A stretch of 64,000 bases of DNA from Candidatus Chloroploca mongolica. Lineage in GTDB: Bacteria > Chloroflexota > Chloroflexia > Chloroflexales > Chloroflexaceae. Shown here one piece after another: positions 14,955-22,813 of the stretch (the first letter of the stretch is position 1; every line of letters starts with the position of its first letter). The notes beneath the pieces were generated by a model, which was not told the origin of the DNA, searched no databases, and saw nothing but the letters and a program-made list of their open reading frames with translations. The position numbers were made by a program, and so were the translations under genes. The stretch covers positions 43,117 through 107,116 of the forward strand of contig NZ_SIJK02000010.1 of the NCBI RefSeq assembly GCF_004762035.2. The letters are read 5' to 3'.

Positions 14955-16841
14955 TCACGCGAGCTCGCGTCGTTCGCCGACGCGGCGCGTCAGTTTGCGC
15001 TCGTCGAGATGCTCAAGCAGGGCCAGCGCATAACGGCGGGTGCTGCCAAAGTGGTCGCGCAACTGCCCTACTGTCAGGCTGCCCTCGGCCTGCAGCATCG
15101 TGAGCACCCAGTTGACCAGTTCGGCATAGGTTTCGGGGAGGAGGTAGAGGTCAGGGGCAATGCGCACGAGCATCTGCTGTTGAACCACCCATGCCAGCAC
15201 TTCGGGGTCAAGATCGGGGAGGGGCGGACTGTACGGGGTGCGCCGCATCGCTGCGAGCGTCGTTTCCACCGCACGTTGCTGATGCGCCGCGAGTTGCGGG
15301 TCGTGTCCCACCAGCCAGACGCTTGTTTCGTCGGCGGCAACGATCTGGCACCGGATGGCCTCGTCAACGATGCCACCGATCAGGCGCGGCGCGAGGCGCA
15401 ATTTTTGGCGAAGTTCTTCGCGGGGCATCCCTTGGCGCAGCGGAAAGCGCGTATGATAGGCGCGCATCGGTGGCACGAGACGAGTCGCGAGCACCTGCCA
15501 GCCTGCGGGTGTCACCAGCAACACGTCGGCGAAGGGGGCGGCTTTTTCACCTATATGAAGAGCCGGTATCGTCAGCACCCGTCCGCTCGCCACGAGATCG
15601 CTGACCAACGAGCGCATCTGCTCGTCGGGCAGGCCCACCGCTCTGGCGACCTCGTCCCAGGGGCGAGGCGGATCAGTGCCGAGCGTCTGAAGCACCAGTT
15701 CGGCGGGGTCGCCGCGAGCCAGCGTCTCGAGGGCGGCGATGACCTCGGTGCGAAAGCGCCGGTGGCGCACCGGAAACGGATCAACGACCATGCCCCCGGC
15801 GACGGTGCGGCTCGGCGAGGCAATGCGCAGGATGCAATGGTCATCACGCACGACGACGACTGGAGCTTCGAGGCGTACCTGGGCCCACCCGCTGCTGCCA
15901 GGCGCGAGTTGCTCGGTATCAAGCAGGGTCAGGCGACAGGGCACCTCACTTGCGCCAGTGAAGAGATCGAGGCTGCAATTCTGTTCGAGTGGCCCCGGCG
16001 CATCAGGGAGAACGCGCAGGTGCAGATCGATCAACCGCGTTGGCTGCAACGTCCCGGGGGGCACCAGGACATCACCACGCTTGACCTCGCTATGATGAAT
16101 ACCGGCTAGATTCACCGCGATGCGCGTCCCAGGCGCAACCGCTTCAACCTTATCATAATGGATCTGCAGACCACGAATGCGCCCGGTCAACCCGGAAGGC
16201 AAGACAACAACCTCGTCACCAACCCGTAACGAGCCATCGCGGAGGGTGCCTGTCACGACGGTGCCAAAGCCGCCAATTGTGAACGACCGATCAACTGGCA
16301 AGCGAGGAATGCCGTCGGCCTTCGCACGGGGAGGCAGGCTCTGTAGCACCTGTTCCAGCGTCTGCCGGAGCTGATCAAGCCCTGCCCCAGTTCGGGCGGA
16401 AACAGCCACCAGCGGAGCGTCAGCGAGGCTTGTTCCGGCCAGTTCACTCGTGACCTCCTCGCGCACCAGCGCCAGCCACTCGGCATCAACCAGATCGGCC
16501 TTGGTCAGCACCACCACCCCATGACGGACATCAAGCAGATCGAGGATCGCCAGATGTTCGCGAGTCTGGGGCATCAGTGACTCATCGGCGGCGATGATCA
16601 GCAGGGCCGCATCGAGTCCGCCGACGCCAGCGAGCATATTCTTGATAAAACGCTCGTGTCCAGGCACATCCACCACGCTGACCCTACGTCCGCCGGGGAG
16701 GGTCAACCAGGCAAACCCGAGATCAATGGTCATCTGGCGACGTTGTTCTTCTTCCCAGCGATCGGGATCGATGCCCGTCAAGGCTTTCACCAGCGTGGAT
16801 TTCCCGTGATCGACATGGCCTGCGGTTCCAACAACAAACAT
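14955..16841 (-). CDS. selB: Selenocysteine-specific translation elongation factor SelB
   Basis: This GTPase delivers selenocysteinyl-tRNA(Sec) to the ribosome at UGA codons. The G motifs are GHVDHGKST (residues 8-16), DVPGHE and TKAD. EF-Tu-like domains 2 and 3 follow (FTIGGFGTVVTGTLRDG), and the last ~250 residues show the winged-helix repeats that bind the SECIS RNA in SelB. At 628 aa it is full length and much longer than EF-Tu. The start follows GAGGGA. No SelA, SelD or tRNA-Sec is in the window, so whether the Sec pathway is complete cannot be judged here. Confidence 0.93.
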   Translation of the reverse strand: MFVVGTAGHVDHGKSTLVKALTGIDPDRWEEEQRRQMTIDLGFAWLTLPGGRRVSVVDVPGHERFIKNMLAGVGGLDAALLIIAADESLMPQTREHLAILDLLDVRHGVVVLTKADLVDAEWLALVREEVTSELAGTSLADAPLVAVSARTGAGLDQLRQTLEQVLQSLPPRAKADGIPRLPVDRSFTIGGFGTVVTGTLRDGSLRVGDEVVVLPSGLTGRIRGLQIHYDKVEAVAPGTRIAVNLAGIHHSEVKRGDVLVPPGTLQPTRLIDLHLRVLPDAPGPLEQNCSLDLFTGASEVPCRLTLLDTEQLAPGSSGWAQVRLEAPVVVVRDDHCILRIASPSRTVAGGMVVDPFPVRHRRFRTEVIAALETLARGDPAELVLQTLGTDPPRPWDEVARAVGLPDEQMRSLVSDLVASGRVLTIPALHIGEKAAPFADVLLVTPAGWQVLATRLVPPMRAYHTRFPLRQGMPREELRQKLRLAPRLIGGIVDEAIRCQIVAADETSVWLVGHDPQLAAHQQRAVETTLAAMRRTPYSPPLPDLDPEVLAWVVQQQMLVRIAPDLYLLPETYAELVNWVLTMLQAEGSLTVGQLRDHFGSTRRYALALLEHLDERKLTRRVGERRELA

Positions 16842-16882
16842 CGCTCGCGTCCCTCAAAAGCTTGCCTGCGGTTCCCAGTTTT

Positions 16883-16930
16883 CGTGCTGCACGAAAACCG
16901 CCACATAGCTAGCGGTTTTCGCGCAGCACG
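16883..16930. terminator. Hairpin between DUF4097 gene and selB
   Basis: CGTGCTGC-A-CGAAAACCGC (16883-16901) pairs with 16912-16930 with one A/C mismatch and a 10-nt loop. It probably ends the DUF4097 transcript on the minus strand. Confidence 0.5.
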
Positions 16931-16940
16931 GTCATGACGT

Positions 16941-18017
16941 TTATTCTAGCGTCTCAACCGAAATGTTGCCAGAGGCAGTCGTGATCGTCAAACGTGTCTC
17001 GCCGGTGCCCAGCGTACCACGCAAACTACGCCGTTCAAGCGCAAGGCCATCAATATTTGTCGCCACCGAACCGCTCGTAGTGGTGGCCTCAAGGCGGAGA
17101 TTCGCGCTCTCAGCCAGGCGTACCGTAATACTACCTGACGCATTGCTGATGGTATGCGCCGACCCTGGCATCAATGCGGTGCGGACATCGATGTCGCCAC
17201 TGGTATTTTCAAGCTGCAAACGCATTGGCCCCTGGCCGTTGATCTGTATATCACCCGAAATCGTCTGTACATCGACCAGTCCGGTTGCTCCATCAACCTC
17301 GACATCGCCACTGACGGTACGGACAAAGGGATCATCAAGTTGACCACTGATCTCCACATCGCCACTGACCCCATTGAGGTGCAGCTTGCCACGATGATTC
17401 TGCACGATCAGATCGCCCGACGTATTGCTGATCTGGATGGGGCCACTGGTATTGGTGACGGTAAGATCGCCACTGACGGTCGTCAAGGTCAATTCACCCT
17501 GCACTCCCTCGACCTGTACATCGCCACTCACCAATTCAGTCTGCACCTGCACCCCCTCGGGTACCCCGATGAGGAATTCGATATAGGGCGAGCGCCCGAA
17601 GGAGAGGCCATTCCATGGTGAACGACGTACTTCGAGGGTGAGCGTGCCATTCTCGAGTGAATCCTGCAATTCGAGGCGATCCAGCGCCCGACTTGCTGAC
17701 TGTTCGGTGAAGCCAAAGCCTCGGCGTAGTGCATTGACCTCGATCTGATTGCCCGCAATGCCCACCAGTTGCACCTGGTCATTGGCGCCACGGATCACCA
17801 CGGTGCTAGCCTCATAGCGTTGCTCAAGCATCACCTGACTACGTTCAGCGGTGCTGAGGATAAAGTTCCCGGGCCAGTTGCGGGCGCTGAGCGCAAAAAC
17901 GAGCCAGATCACACCGATGACGAGCAGCAGAACCCCCCAGCGTCGAGCCTGCTCACCGCGTCGGTCATAGCTTTCTTCTGACACTGAAGAGGATTGCGGT
18001 TCAGGATTGTCTTGCAC
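16941..18017 (-). CDS. Membrane-anchored DUF4097-type beta-helix protein
   Basis: This 358-aa protein has one transmembrane helix near residues 29-45 (VLLLVIGVIWLVFALS), then a long run of short repeats of the type VSGDVEVxGxxGxVxVxTxSGD. That is the DUF4097/LiaF 'toastrack' pattern that folds as a right-handed beta solenoid outside the membrane. Such proteins are often linked to envelope-stress sensing, but no kinase or regulator pair is adjacent. The start is GTG 18017 with GAGGTG 6 nt upstream. It is transcribed divergently from the NYN gene. Confidence 0.8.
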   Translation of the reverse strand: MQDNPEPQSSSVSEESYDRRGEQARRWGVLLLVIGVIWLVFALSARNWPGNFILSTAERSQVMLEQRYEASTVVIRGANDQVQLVGIAGNQIEVNALRRGFGFTEQSASRALDRLELQDSLENGTLTLEVRRSPWNGLSFGRSPYIEFLIGVPEGVQVQTELVSGDVQVEGVQGELTLTTVSGDLTVTNTSGPIQISNTSGDLIVQNHRGKLHLNGVSGDVEISGQLDDPFVRTVSGDVEVDGATGLVDVQTISGDIQINGQGPMRLQLENTSGDIDVRTALMPGSAHTISNASGSITVRLAESANLRLEATTTSGSVATNIDGLALERRSLRGTLGTGETRLTITTASGNISVETLE

Positions 18018-18076
18018 AGCACACCTCGTATTAAAGCATCTTCACTATGCATAGGACGCCTTGATCGGTCTGAGTG

Positions 18077-18107
18077 TTGCGTTACAACCGGCTCCTGATG
18101 GTACAAT
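18077..18107 (+). promoter_or_regulatory. Putative promoter giving a leaderless NYN mRNA
   Basis: TTGCGT (18077-18082) and TACAAT (18102-18107) are 19 bp apart, a long spacer. The -10 ends 5 nt before ATG 18113, so transcription would begin at about the start codon. Confidence 0.35.
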
Positions 18108-18112
18108 GCAAT

Positions 18113-18613
18113 ATGCCGATCCTTATTGATGGACACAACCTGATTGGTCAATTGCCTGGTTTCAGCCTCGCCGACCCCGATGACGAGGCGCGTCTGGTGA
18201 TGCTCTTGCGGCGCTATGCCACGCGCCGCCGTGGGCGCAAAATCGTGGTCGTCTTTGATGGTGGCGTCTATGGGCACCCCGATAATCTGAATGGCTATGG
18301 TGTGGAAGCCCATTTTGCGCGTTCGCCGTCTGATGCCGATACCCAGTTGATCCGGCGTATCCGAGGGATCAAACGGCGTGATGAATGGCTGGTTGTCAGT
18401 TCTGATCGGGCGGTGATTGGGGTTGCCCAGGCCCAGCGCATTCCGGTTATCTCGGCGCAAGCATTTGCGCGCCGTCTGGCCGCACTCGATCAGCCGCGGG
18501 CCTCGCTCCATGACAAACGCAATGATCGCCCTCTGACGGCGGCAGAAATTGAAGAATGGATGCGTCTGTTTGGTGTCGACGAAGATGACGCCGAAGATTT
18601 TGCAAATTATTGA
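18113..18613 (+). CDS. NYN/YacP-like PIN-fold RNA-binding or nuclease protein
   Basis: This 166-aa protein begins PILIDGHNLIG, the first acidic motif of NYN (PIN-like) nucleases. KIVVVFDGG and SDADTQLIRRIRG then supply the further conserved acidic residues, and VVSSDRAVIGVAQ the last motif. The layout fits the YacP/Rae1 family, which cleaves mRNA on ribosomes in Bacillus. The C-terminal 25 residues are strongly acidic. ATG 18113 is chosen because earlier in-frame starts overlap the -10 region. It is cytoplasmic and probably monocistronic. Confidence 0.8.
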   Translation: MPILIDGHNLIGQLPGFSLADPDDEARLVMLLRRYATRRRGRKIVVVFDGGVYGHPDNLNGYGVEAHFARSPSDADTQLIRRIRGIKRRDEWLVVSSDRAVIGVAQAQRIPVISAQAFARRLAALDQPRASLHDKRNDRPLTAAEIEEWMRLFGVDEDDAEDFANY

Positions 18614-18651
18614 CATGATCTTGAAAAAACCTGTGCAAAATACAAAAGATG

Positions 18652-18660
18652 TGATATACT
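18652..18660 (+). promoter_or_regulatory. Extended -10 promoter
   Basis: TG-A-TATACT is an extended -10, and a TGTGCA-like weak -35 lies 17 bp upstream. It would drive the small coiled-coil gene at 18761 with a leader of about 95 nt. Confidence 0.45.
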
Positions 18661-18760
18661 TTACCTAACAAACCCGGAATGCGGCGTGGCACTTCTGCGG
18701 GACGGTAGTAGTTCGGCCTCATGCTTTCGGGTGAGGCTGGGTTATGGAGCTTGCATCTTT

Positions 18761-19024
18761 ATGAACAAAGTCTATTTCGAGCGGCGTCTCGATGCGTTGC
18801 GCCTGCGCCTCAATGCGTTGGCTCCCAGCACCGAGCGAGCACGGCAGGCCGTCCGACGTCTTGAACGTGAGCAGGTACAGGTGCCAGCGGGGACTATTTC
18901 GGGTGCGCTGGCAGCCCAACTTTCGGCAGCGCGGGCGATGGCAACAACGCTCGAAGAGCGTGAACGCCAAGTGCGCGTGGCAATCGCGGCACTTCAGGCT
19001 GAACTCATGGCTGACCATTCTTGA
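18761..19024 (+). CDS. Small hypothetical coiled-coil protein
   Basis: This 87-aa protein is rich in Arg, Leu, Ala and Glu with heptad-like spacing (FERRLDALRLRLNAL, and ATTLEERERQVRVAIAALQAEL), so two helices or an alpha-helical hairpin are expected. I do not recognise a family. A plausible extended -10 promoter precedes it and a terminator (19064-19111) follows, which supports a real gene. The ribosome site (GGAG, about 11 nt away) is weak. There is no Cys and no signal peptide. Confidence 0.5.
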   Translation: MNKVYFERRLDALRLRLNALAPSTERARQAVRRLEREQVQVPAGTISGALAAQLSAARAMATTLEERERQVRVAIAALQAELMADHS

Positions 19025-19063
19025 ACAAGGCTGAGCCTGTGTCGGCCGTCCGATTCTGGAGTG

Positions 19064-19111
19064 ACTCAATAGGTGCTCAGGCAGAAGCCTGTGCTACTTG
19101 TTGAGTTTTTT
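19064..19111 (+). terminator. Intrinsic terminator
   Basis: ACTCAA (19064-19069) pairs with TTGAGT (19101-19106), with further imperfect inner pairing (CAGGC/GCCTG), followed by a T-run. It ends the coiled-coil gene. Confidence 0.6.
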
Positions 19112-19142
19112 CATATCTGTGGATTCTGTACCCATTCAGGTC

Positions 19143-19170
19143 TTGCTATTCTTGAAAAATATGCTATGAT
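19143..19170 (+). promoter_or_regulatory. Promoter of the RRM protein
   Basis: TTGCTA (19143-19148), a 16-bp spacer and an extended -10 TGC-TATGAT (19162-19170) set the start of transcription near 19177. Confidence 0.6.
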
Positions 19171-19176
19171 TGCGGT

Positions 19177-19412
19177 GTTTGCCAACGTTGCATAGCTGCC
19201 AGACTTGCATCAGAGACTCCTGATTAGTCCCCTGAGCGGTCGCGGGAACTTCTTCGCTCGAAGGGTGTGTTACGTTGTGATGGCCGGAGTGCGACAGCCG
19301 TTATGCTGGCTGCCGGTGGTACGGAAGGTGATAGGGAAGTAGGGTTTTAGACGACGGTGTCTGGTGCCGTACGTCGGTCAACACTGCGTAGAGACGCAGA
19401 GGAGTAGTTTTG
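19177..19412 (+). promoter_or_regulatory. Long structured 5' leader of the RRM gene
   Basis: About 235 nt separate the predicted transcription start from the ATG and contain no convincing ORF. Small hairpins are visible, including CTGCGT-AGAG-ACGCAG (19384-19399), whose last base is the first G of the ribosome site GAGGAG. Long leaders of this sort control cold-shock and RNA-binding protein genes in other bacteria; here regulation is an inference. Confidence 0.45.
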
Positions 19413-19787
19413 ATGCTGGTCAAGCTGTTTGTTGGGAATCTGCCCTGGAGTGTCGGTGACGAAGATCTAGCGCAAGTCTTTGCACCCCACGGGGATGTGC
19501 AGAGCGCTCGTGTGATCACTGATCGCGATACGGGCCGCTCACGTGGGTTTGGGTTTGTTGAGATTGAAGTTGATGATGTCAATACCGTGATCCGGGCAAC
19601 TGATGGCCAGGAGTTGAATGGCCGTCCGATCCGGGTGAACGAGTCTGAGGATCGTGACCGTGGCAGCCGTGGCGGTGGCGGTGGCGGTGGCCGTGGTGGT
19701 TACGGCGGCGGCGGCGGCGGTGGTTACGGCGGTGGTGGTGGCGGCGGCGGCCGTGGCGGCCGTGGTGGCTATGGCGACCGTTATTAG
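19413..19787 (+). CDS. RRM-type RNA-binding protein with Gly-rich tail
   Basis: One RNA recognition motif fills residues 1-80, with RNP2 (LFVGNL) and RNP1 (RGFGFVEI) both intact. A 40-residue tail of Gly, Arg and Tyr (GGRGGYGG type) follows, as in cyanobacterial and plant glycine-rich RNA-binding proteins that act as RNA chaperones in cold stress. ATG 19413 has GAGGAG 8 nt upstream; the TTG just before it is not needed. It is monocistronic, with its own long leader and a strong terminator, and is likely an abundant cytoplasmic protein. Confidence 0.93.
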   Translation: MLVKLFVGNLPWSVGDEDLAQVFAPHGDVQSARVITDRDTGRSRGFGFVEIEVDDVNTVIRATDGQELNGRPIRVNESEDRDRGSRGGGGGGGRGGYGGGGGGGYGGGGGGGGRGGRGGYGDRY

Positions 19788-19866
19788 CTCCTGTCGCCCG
19801 CTCCAGTGCAGGTGATCACGCAGCTTTTCGGTAGAGTCCTCGGGGCTACCGGGCCTCTCTCATGCG

Positions 19867-19904
19867 AGACGGGGGGTAGTTACCTCCCGTCTTGTGTTTG
19901 TGTT
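19867..19904 (+). terminator. Intrinsic terminator of the RRM gene
   Basis: AGACGGG and CCCGTCT form a stem over 19867-19892 with G-T pairs, followed by TGTGTTTGTGTTT. Confidence 0.75.
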
Positions 19905-19919
19905 TAAGTGGTACCCCAG

Positions 19920-20519
19920 ATGCAACGCATCGGCGAAGTGATTGAAGCGTCAACGACCCGTTTTACCGCAGGCGCCTATGAGTTGCTCGAGGCACCGCCT
20001 TTTGGTTCTCTGGTGCGGGCGGTGACCCGCGATCCCACCCTCGAAGTCTATGGTCTCGTCTATGAGATTCGTACCAGTAGCAAAGATCCTGGGGGCCGTG
20101 CGCTCGTACGTGGGCGTACCTATAGCGGGCGTGAGTTGTTTGACGAGGAGATCTATGCCGAACATCCTGACCTCGCTGAGGTGTTGCAAACCGAGTTTTC
20201 GGCGTTGACCGTTGGCTATGTTGCGGATGGTCAAATCTGCCACTATTTGCCTCCTCAGCCTCCGCCTGTGCATTATTCAGTTTATGCCGCAACCTCTATT
20301 GAGATGATCCGCTTTAGTGAGGTGACCAGTTTTTTTCGCGGGGTGCTCTTTGCTGCCCAGATCCCCGGTGACGAGCTGCTGGCTGCCTCGATTCGTGGCT
20401 TTGCCCGTGTGCGCCCCGATGGCGAACCCTACCTGCTTCGCGCTGGACGCGAAGTGGCCGGTCTGCTCAAAGATGATTACGACCGCCTGACGGCGTTGCT
20501 ACGACGCATTCGCCCATAG
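19920..20519 (+). CDS. HAS-barrel-like conserved protein
   Basis: The first ~100 residues (RIGEVIEASTTRFTAGAYELLEAPPFGSLVRA, shown here as two motifs RIGEVIEAST and PPFGSLVRA) resemble the HAS barrel found at the N-terminus of HerA helicases. In Chloroflexota and cyanobacteria this barrel also occurs in stand-alone proteins. No ATPase motor is present. The second half is unassigned. The start at 19920 is tentative; GTG at 19908 is in frame. It is the first gene of a three-gene operon with an F420-type oxidoreductase (9 nt gap) and an aminotransferase. Confidence 0.65.
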   Translation: MQRIGEVIEASTTRFTAGAYELLEAPPFGSLVRAVTRDPTLEVYGLVYEIRTSSKDPGGRALVRGRTYSGRELFDEEIYAEHPDLAEVLQTEFSALTVGYVADGQICHYLPPQPPPVHYSVYAATSIEMIRFSEVTSFFRGVLFAAQIPGDELLAASIRGFARVRPDGEPYLLRAGREVAGLLKDDYDRLTALLRRIRP

Positions 20520-20528
20520 GAGCAAGCT

Positions 20529-21551
20529 ATGTTGCTTGATGTTGCTGTTCCGGTAGATGCGAATCCTTTGCCTACCGCTGTTGAACTTGCCCGCGCCGCC
20601 GAGTCGATTGGTTTTGCTGCTCTCTGGACGCCCGAGACCGGGCATAATGGCTTTTTGCCTCTGGTGCTGGCGGCTGAACATACCAGCCGTATGACGCTTG
20701 GTACCGCTGTTGCGATTGCGTTTCCCCGTAGCCCGATGATTACGGCCCAGCTTGCCTGGGATCTCGCAGCCTATAGCCAGGGACGCTTTGTGCTTGGGCT
20801 TGGGACGCAGGTGCGTGCCCATATTGAGCGTCGCTTCAGTGCCAATTTTGATCAGCCGGTTGCGCGCCTCCGTGATTATATCCTTGCGCTCAGGGCGATC
20901 TGGACGTGCTGGCAAACTGGGGGACCCCTGCGGTATCGCGGTGAGTTCTATCAGCATACGCTGATGTCGCCCTTCTTTAACCCCGGCCCGATCGAGCATC
21001 CGATGATTCCGATCTATATTGCCGGCGTCAATAGCGGCCTTGCCCAACTTGCGGGTGAGCTCTGCGATGGCTTTCATGCCCATCCCCTCAATAGTGCGCG
21101 CTATCTCACCGAGGTTTTGCGCCCTCAGGTGGCCGCTGGCGCAGCGAAAGCGGGTCGCGATCCTTCGGCCTGTATGCTGGCAGGCAGTAGCTTTGTGATT
21201 ACTGGTGCCGAACCCAAGCAGCGCGAGCAGTTGCGCCATTTTGTGCGTCAGCAGCTTGCTTTCTATGGTTCAACGCCGTCGTATCGCCCGGTGCTCGAAT
21301 GCCACGGGTGGGGGGGCGTCGGTGAGCAACTCTCGCAACTCGCCAGTCAGCAGCGCTGGACAGAGATGCCCGCACTGATCACTGATGAGATGGTCGCAAC
21401 CTTTGCGGTTGAGGCTGACCCTGCCGATCTTGGGGCGGCGCTGCGCGCACGCTACGAGGGTCTCCTTGATCGCGTTGCTCTCTATATCCCTTTTGTCCCC
21501 GGGCAGATGGACGATTTCTGGCGTCAATTGGTGCAGACGGTGCATCGCTAA
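20529..21551 (+). CDS. LLM-class (luciferase-like) F420-dependent oxidoreductase
   Basis: This 340-aa TIM-barrel flavin/F420 oxidoreductase shows the bacterial luciferase-like pattern. Its segments include LARAAESIGFAALWTPETGHNGF, TLGTAVAIAFPRSPM, GRFVLGLGTQVRAHIERRFS and PIYIAGVNSGLAQLAGELCDGFHAHPL. This arrangement fits the TIGR03617-like family of predicted F420-dependent enzymes; the natural substrate is not known. Its stop codon shares a base with the next gene's ATG (TAATG), so the aminotransferase is co-translated. A nearby ribosome site GGAGCAAGCT supports ATG 20529. Confidence 0.85.
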   Translation: MLLDVAVPVDANPLPTAVELARAAESIGFAALWTPETGHNGFLPLVLAAEHTSRMTLGTAVAIAFPRSPMITAQLAWDLAAYSQGRFVLGLGTQVRAHIERRFSANFDQPVARLRDYILALRAIWTCWQTGGPLRYRGEFYQHTLMSPFFNPGPIEHPMIPIYIAGVNSGLAQLAGELCDGFHAHPLNSARYLTEVLRPQVAAGAAKAGRDPSACMLAGSSFVITGAEPKQREQLRHFVRQQLAFYGSTPSYRPVLECHGWGGVGEQLSQLASQQRWTEMPALITDEMVATFAVEADPADLGAALRARYEGLLDRVALYIPFVPGQMDDFWRQLVQTVHR

Positions 21552-22699
21552 TGCCGGGCGTCTATGACGATCTCGATCTGAGCCCGAATGAGTTGGAACT
21601 GGCCCGCCTGCACCAGCAGGCGTCCGGGGGCTACCTTGATCTCAGCAGTAGCAATCCGACGGAACACGGGCTCATCTTTCCACCCCAGGTGCTGCAGCAG
21701 GCTGCCGAGGGCTTCTGGGCGTCGCGACGTTATGCGCCTGACCCGCATGGCAGTGTGACTGCCCGTGCTGCGGTGGTGGCTTATTATGCGGGGCGTACGC
21801 CGGCGCTGCACCTGACCCTTGATGATCTCTTCATCACGGCCAGTACGAGCGAAGCCTACGCCTTGCTTTTTGCACTGCTTGCTGATCCGGGGGACAACCT
21901 GCTCGCCCCTGGTCTTTGCTATCCGCTCTTCGAATACCTGGCCGCCTTACGCAAGCTTGAGTTGCGCCCCTATCAACTCTGTGAAGAAGACGGCTGGCGT
22001 ATCGATGAGGCCTCACTCCGTGATGCAGTTGACCAGCGTACCCGTGCCATTCTCCTCATTTCGCCGCATAATCCTACTGGCTCGGTGATCCAGCAACCAG
22101 TGGCGGTGCTGCGCGAACTTGGGTTGCCACTCATTTGTGATGAGGTCTTTGCCGCCTTTACGTATGCCCAACCCCACGTGCCACCGCTCGCCGCGTTGCA
22201 TCCTGAATTGCCGGTCTTTACCCTGAATGGTATCTCGAAGTTCTTTGCCCTACCTGATCTCAAACTGGGTTGGATCGCACTCAATCCACCGGCGCGCCAC
22301 TTTCTCCCTCGGCTCGAATTGTTGAACGATACCTTTCTGGGGGCCAACAGCCTGACCCAGTATCTTGCACCTGCCCTCTTTGCCCAGGGTATGGATTTTG
22401 TCAACGCAATGGTTGCCCGGGTACGCGCCAACCTTGACCTGTTTTTCGCAACGATTCGTCAGGCTCCTCAGATCACGCTTCGCCCGCCTGATGGTGGCTA
22501 CTACCTCTTTCCGGCGGTACACGGCTGGGAGGATGAAGATGCGCTGGTGTTGCACTTGCTTGCGCATGGGGTGCTGGTCCATCCAGGCTATTTTTATGGC
22601 GAAGCAGCGGGCACGCATCTCCTCATTTCTGCCCTGACCGAGCCGACTCAGTTTGCCGATGGGCTTACACGTCTGATGCAAGCACTTACAAGATCGTGA
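21551..22699 (+). CDS. PLP-dependent aminotransferase, class I/II
   Basis: This 382-aa fold-type I aminotransferase has LISPHNPTGSV (Asn that orients PLP), CDEVFAAF (Asp for the pyridine nitrogen), and NGISKFFALPDLKLGW with the Schiff-base Lys. The C-terminal Arg region for the substrate carboxylate is less clear. The N-terminal YLDLSSSNPTEHG recalls valine-pyruvate and alanine aminotransferase relatives. Overlap by one base with the F420-type oxidoreductase suggests they act on one pathway, which cannot be named from the sequence. Confidence 0.87.
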   Translation: MPGVYDDLDLSPNELELARLHQQASGGYLDLSSSNPTEHGLIFPPQVLQQAAEGFWASRRYAPDPHGSVTARAAVVAYYAGRTPALHLTLDDLFITASTSEAYALLFALLADPGDNLLAPGLCYPLFEYLAALRKLELRPYQLCEEDGWRIDEASLRDAVDQRTRAILLISPHNPTGSVIQQPVAVLRELGLPLICDEVFAAFTYAQPHVPPLAALHPELPVFTLNGISKFFALPDLKLGWIALNPPARHFLPRLELLNDTFLGANSLTQYLAPALFAQGMDFVNAMVARVRANLDLFFATIRQAPQITLRPPDGGYYLFPAVHGWEDEDALVLHLLAHGVLVHPGYFYGEAAGTHLLISALTEPTQFADGLTRLMQALTRS

Positions 22700-22715
22700 T
22701 TTTCATGCGCTCCTA

Positions 22716-22744
22716 TTGCATCTGTACACACCTGGTTGTATAAT
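22716..22744 (+). promoter_or_regulatory. Promoter of the sortase operon
   Basis: TTGCAT (22716-22721), 17 bp and TATAAT (22739-22744). A 9-bp inverted repeat AAGACAAGG/CCTTGTCTT (22759-22767 and 22781-22789) lies in the leader. Confidence 0.65.
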
Positions 22745-22813
22745 CATTACCACGACGAAAGACAAGGCGACAGGCCATCACCTTGTCTTCAACCTCATCA
22801 GCCAGGCGTTTCC

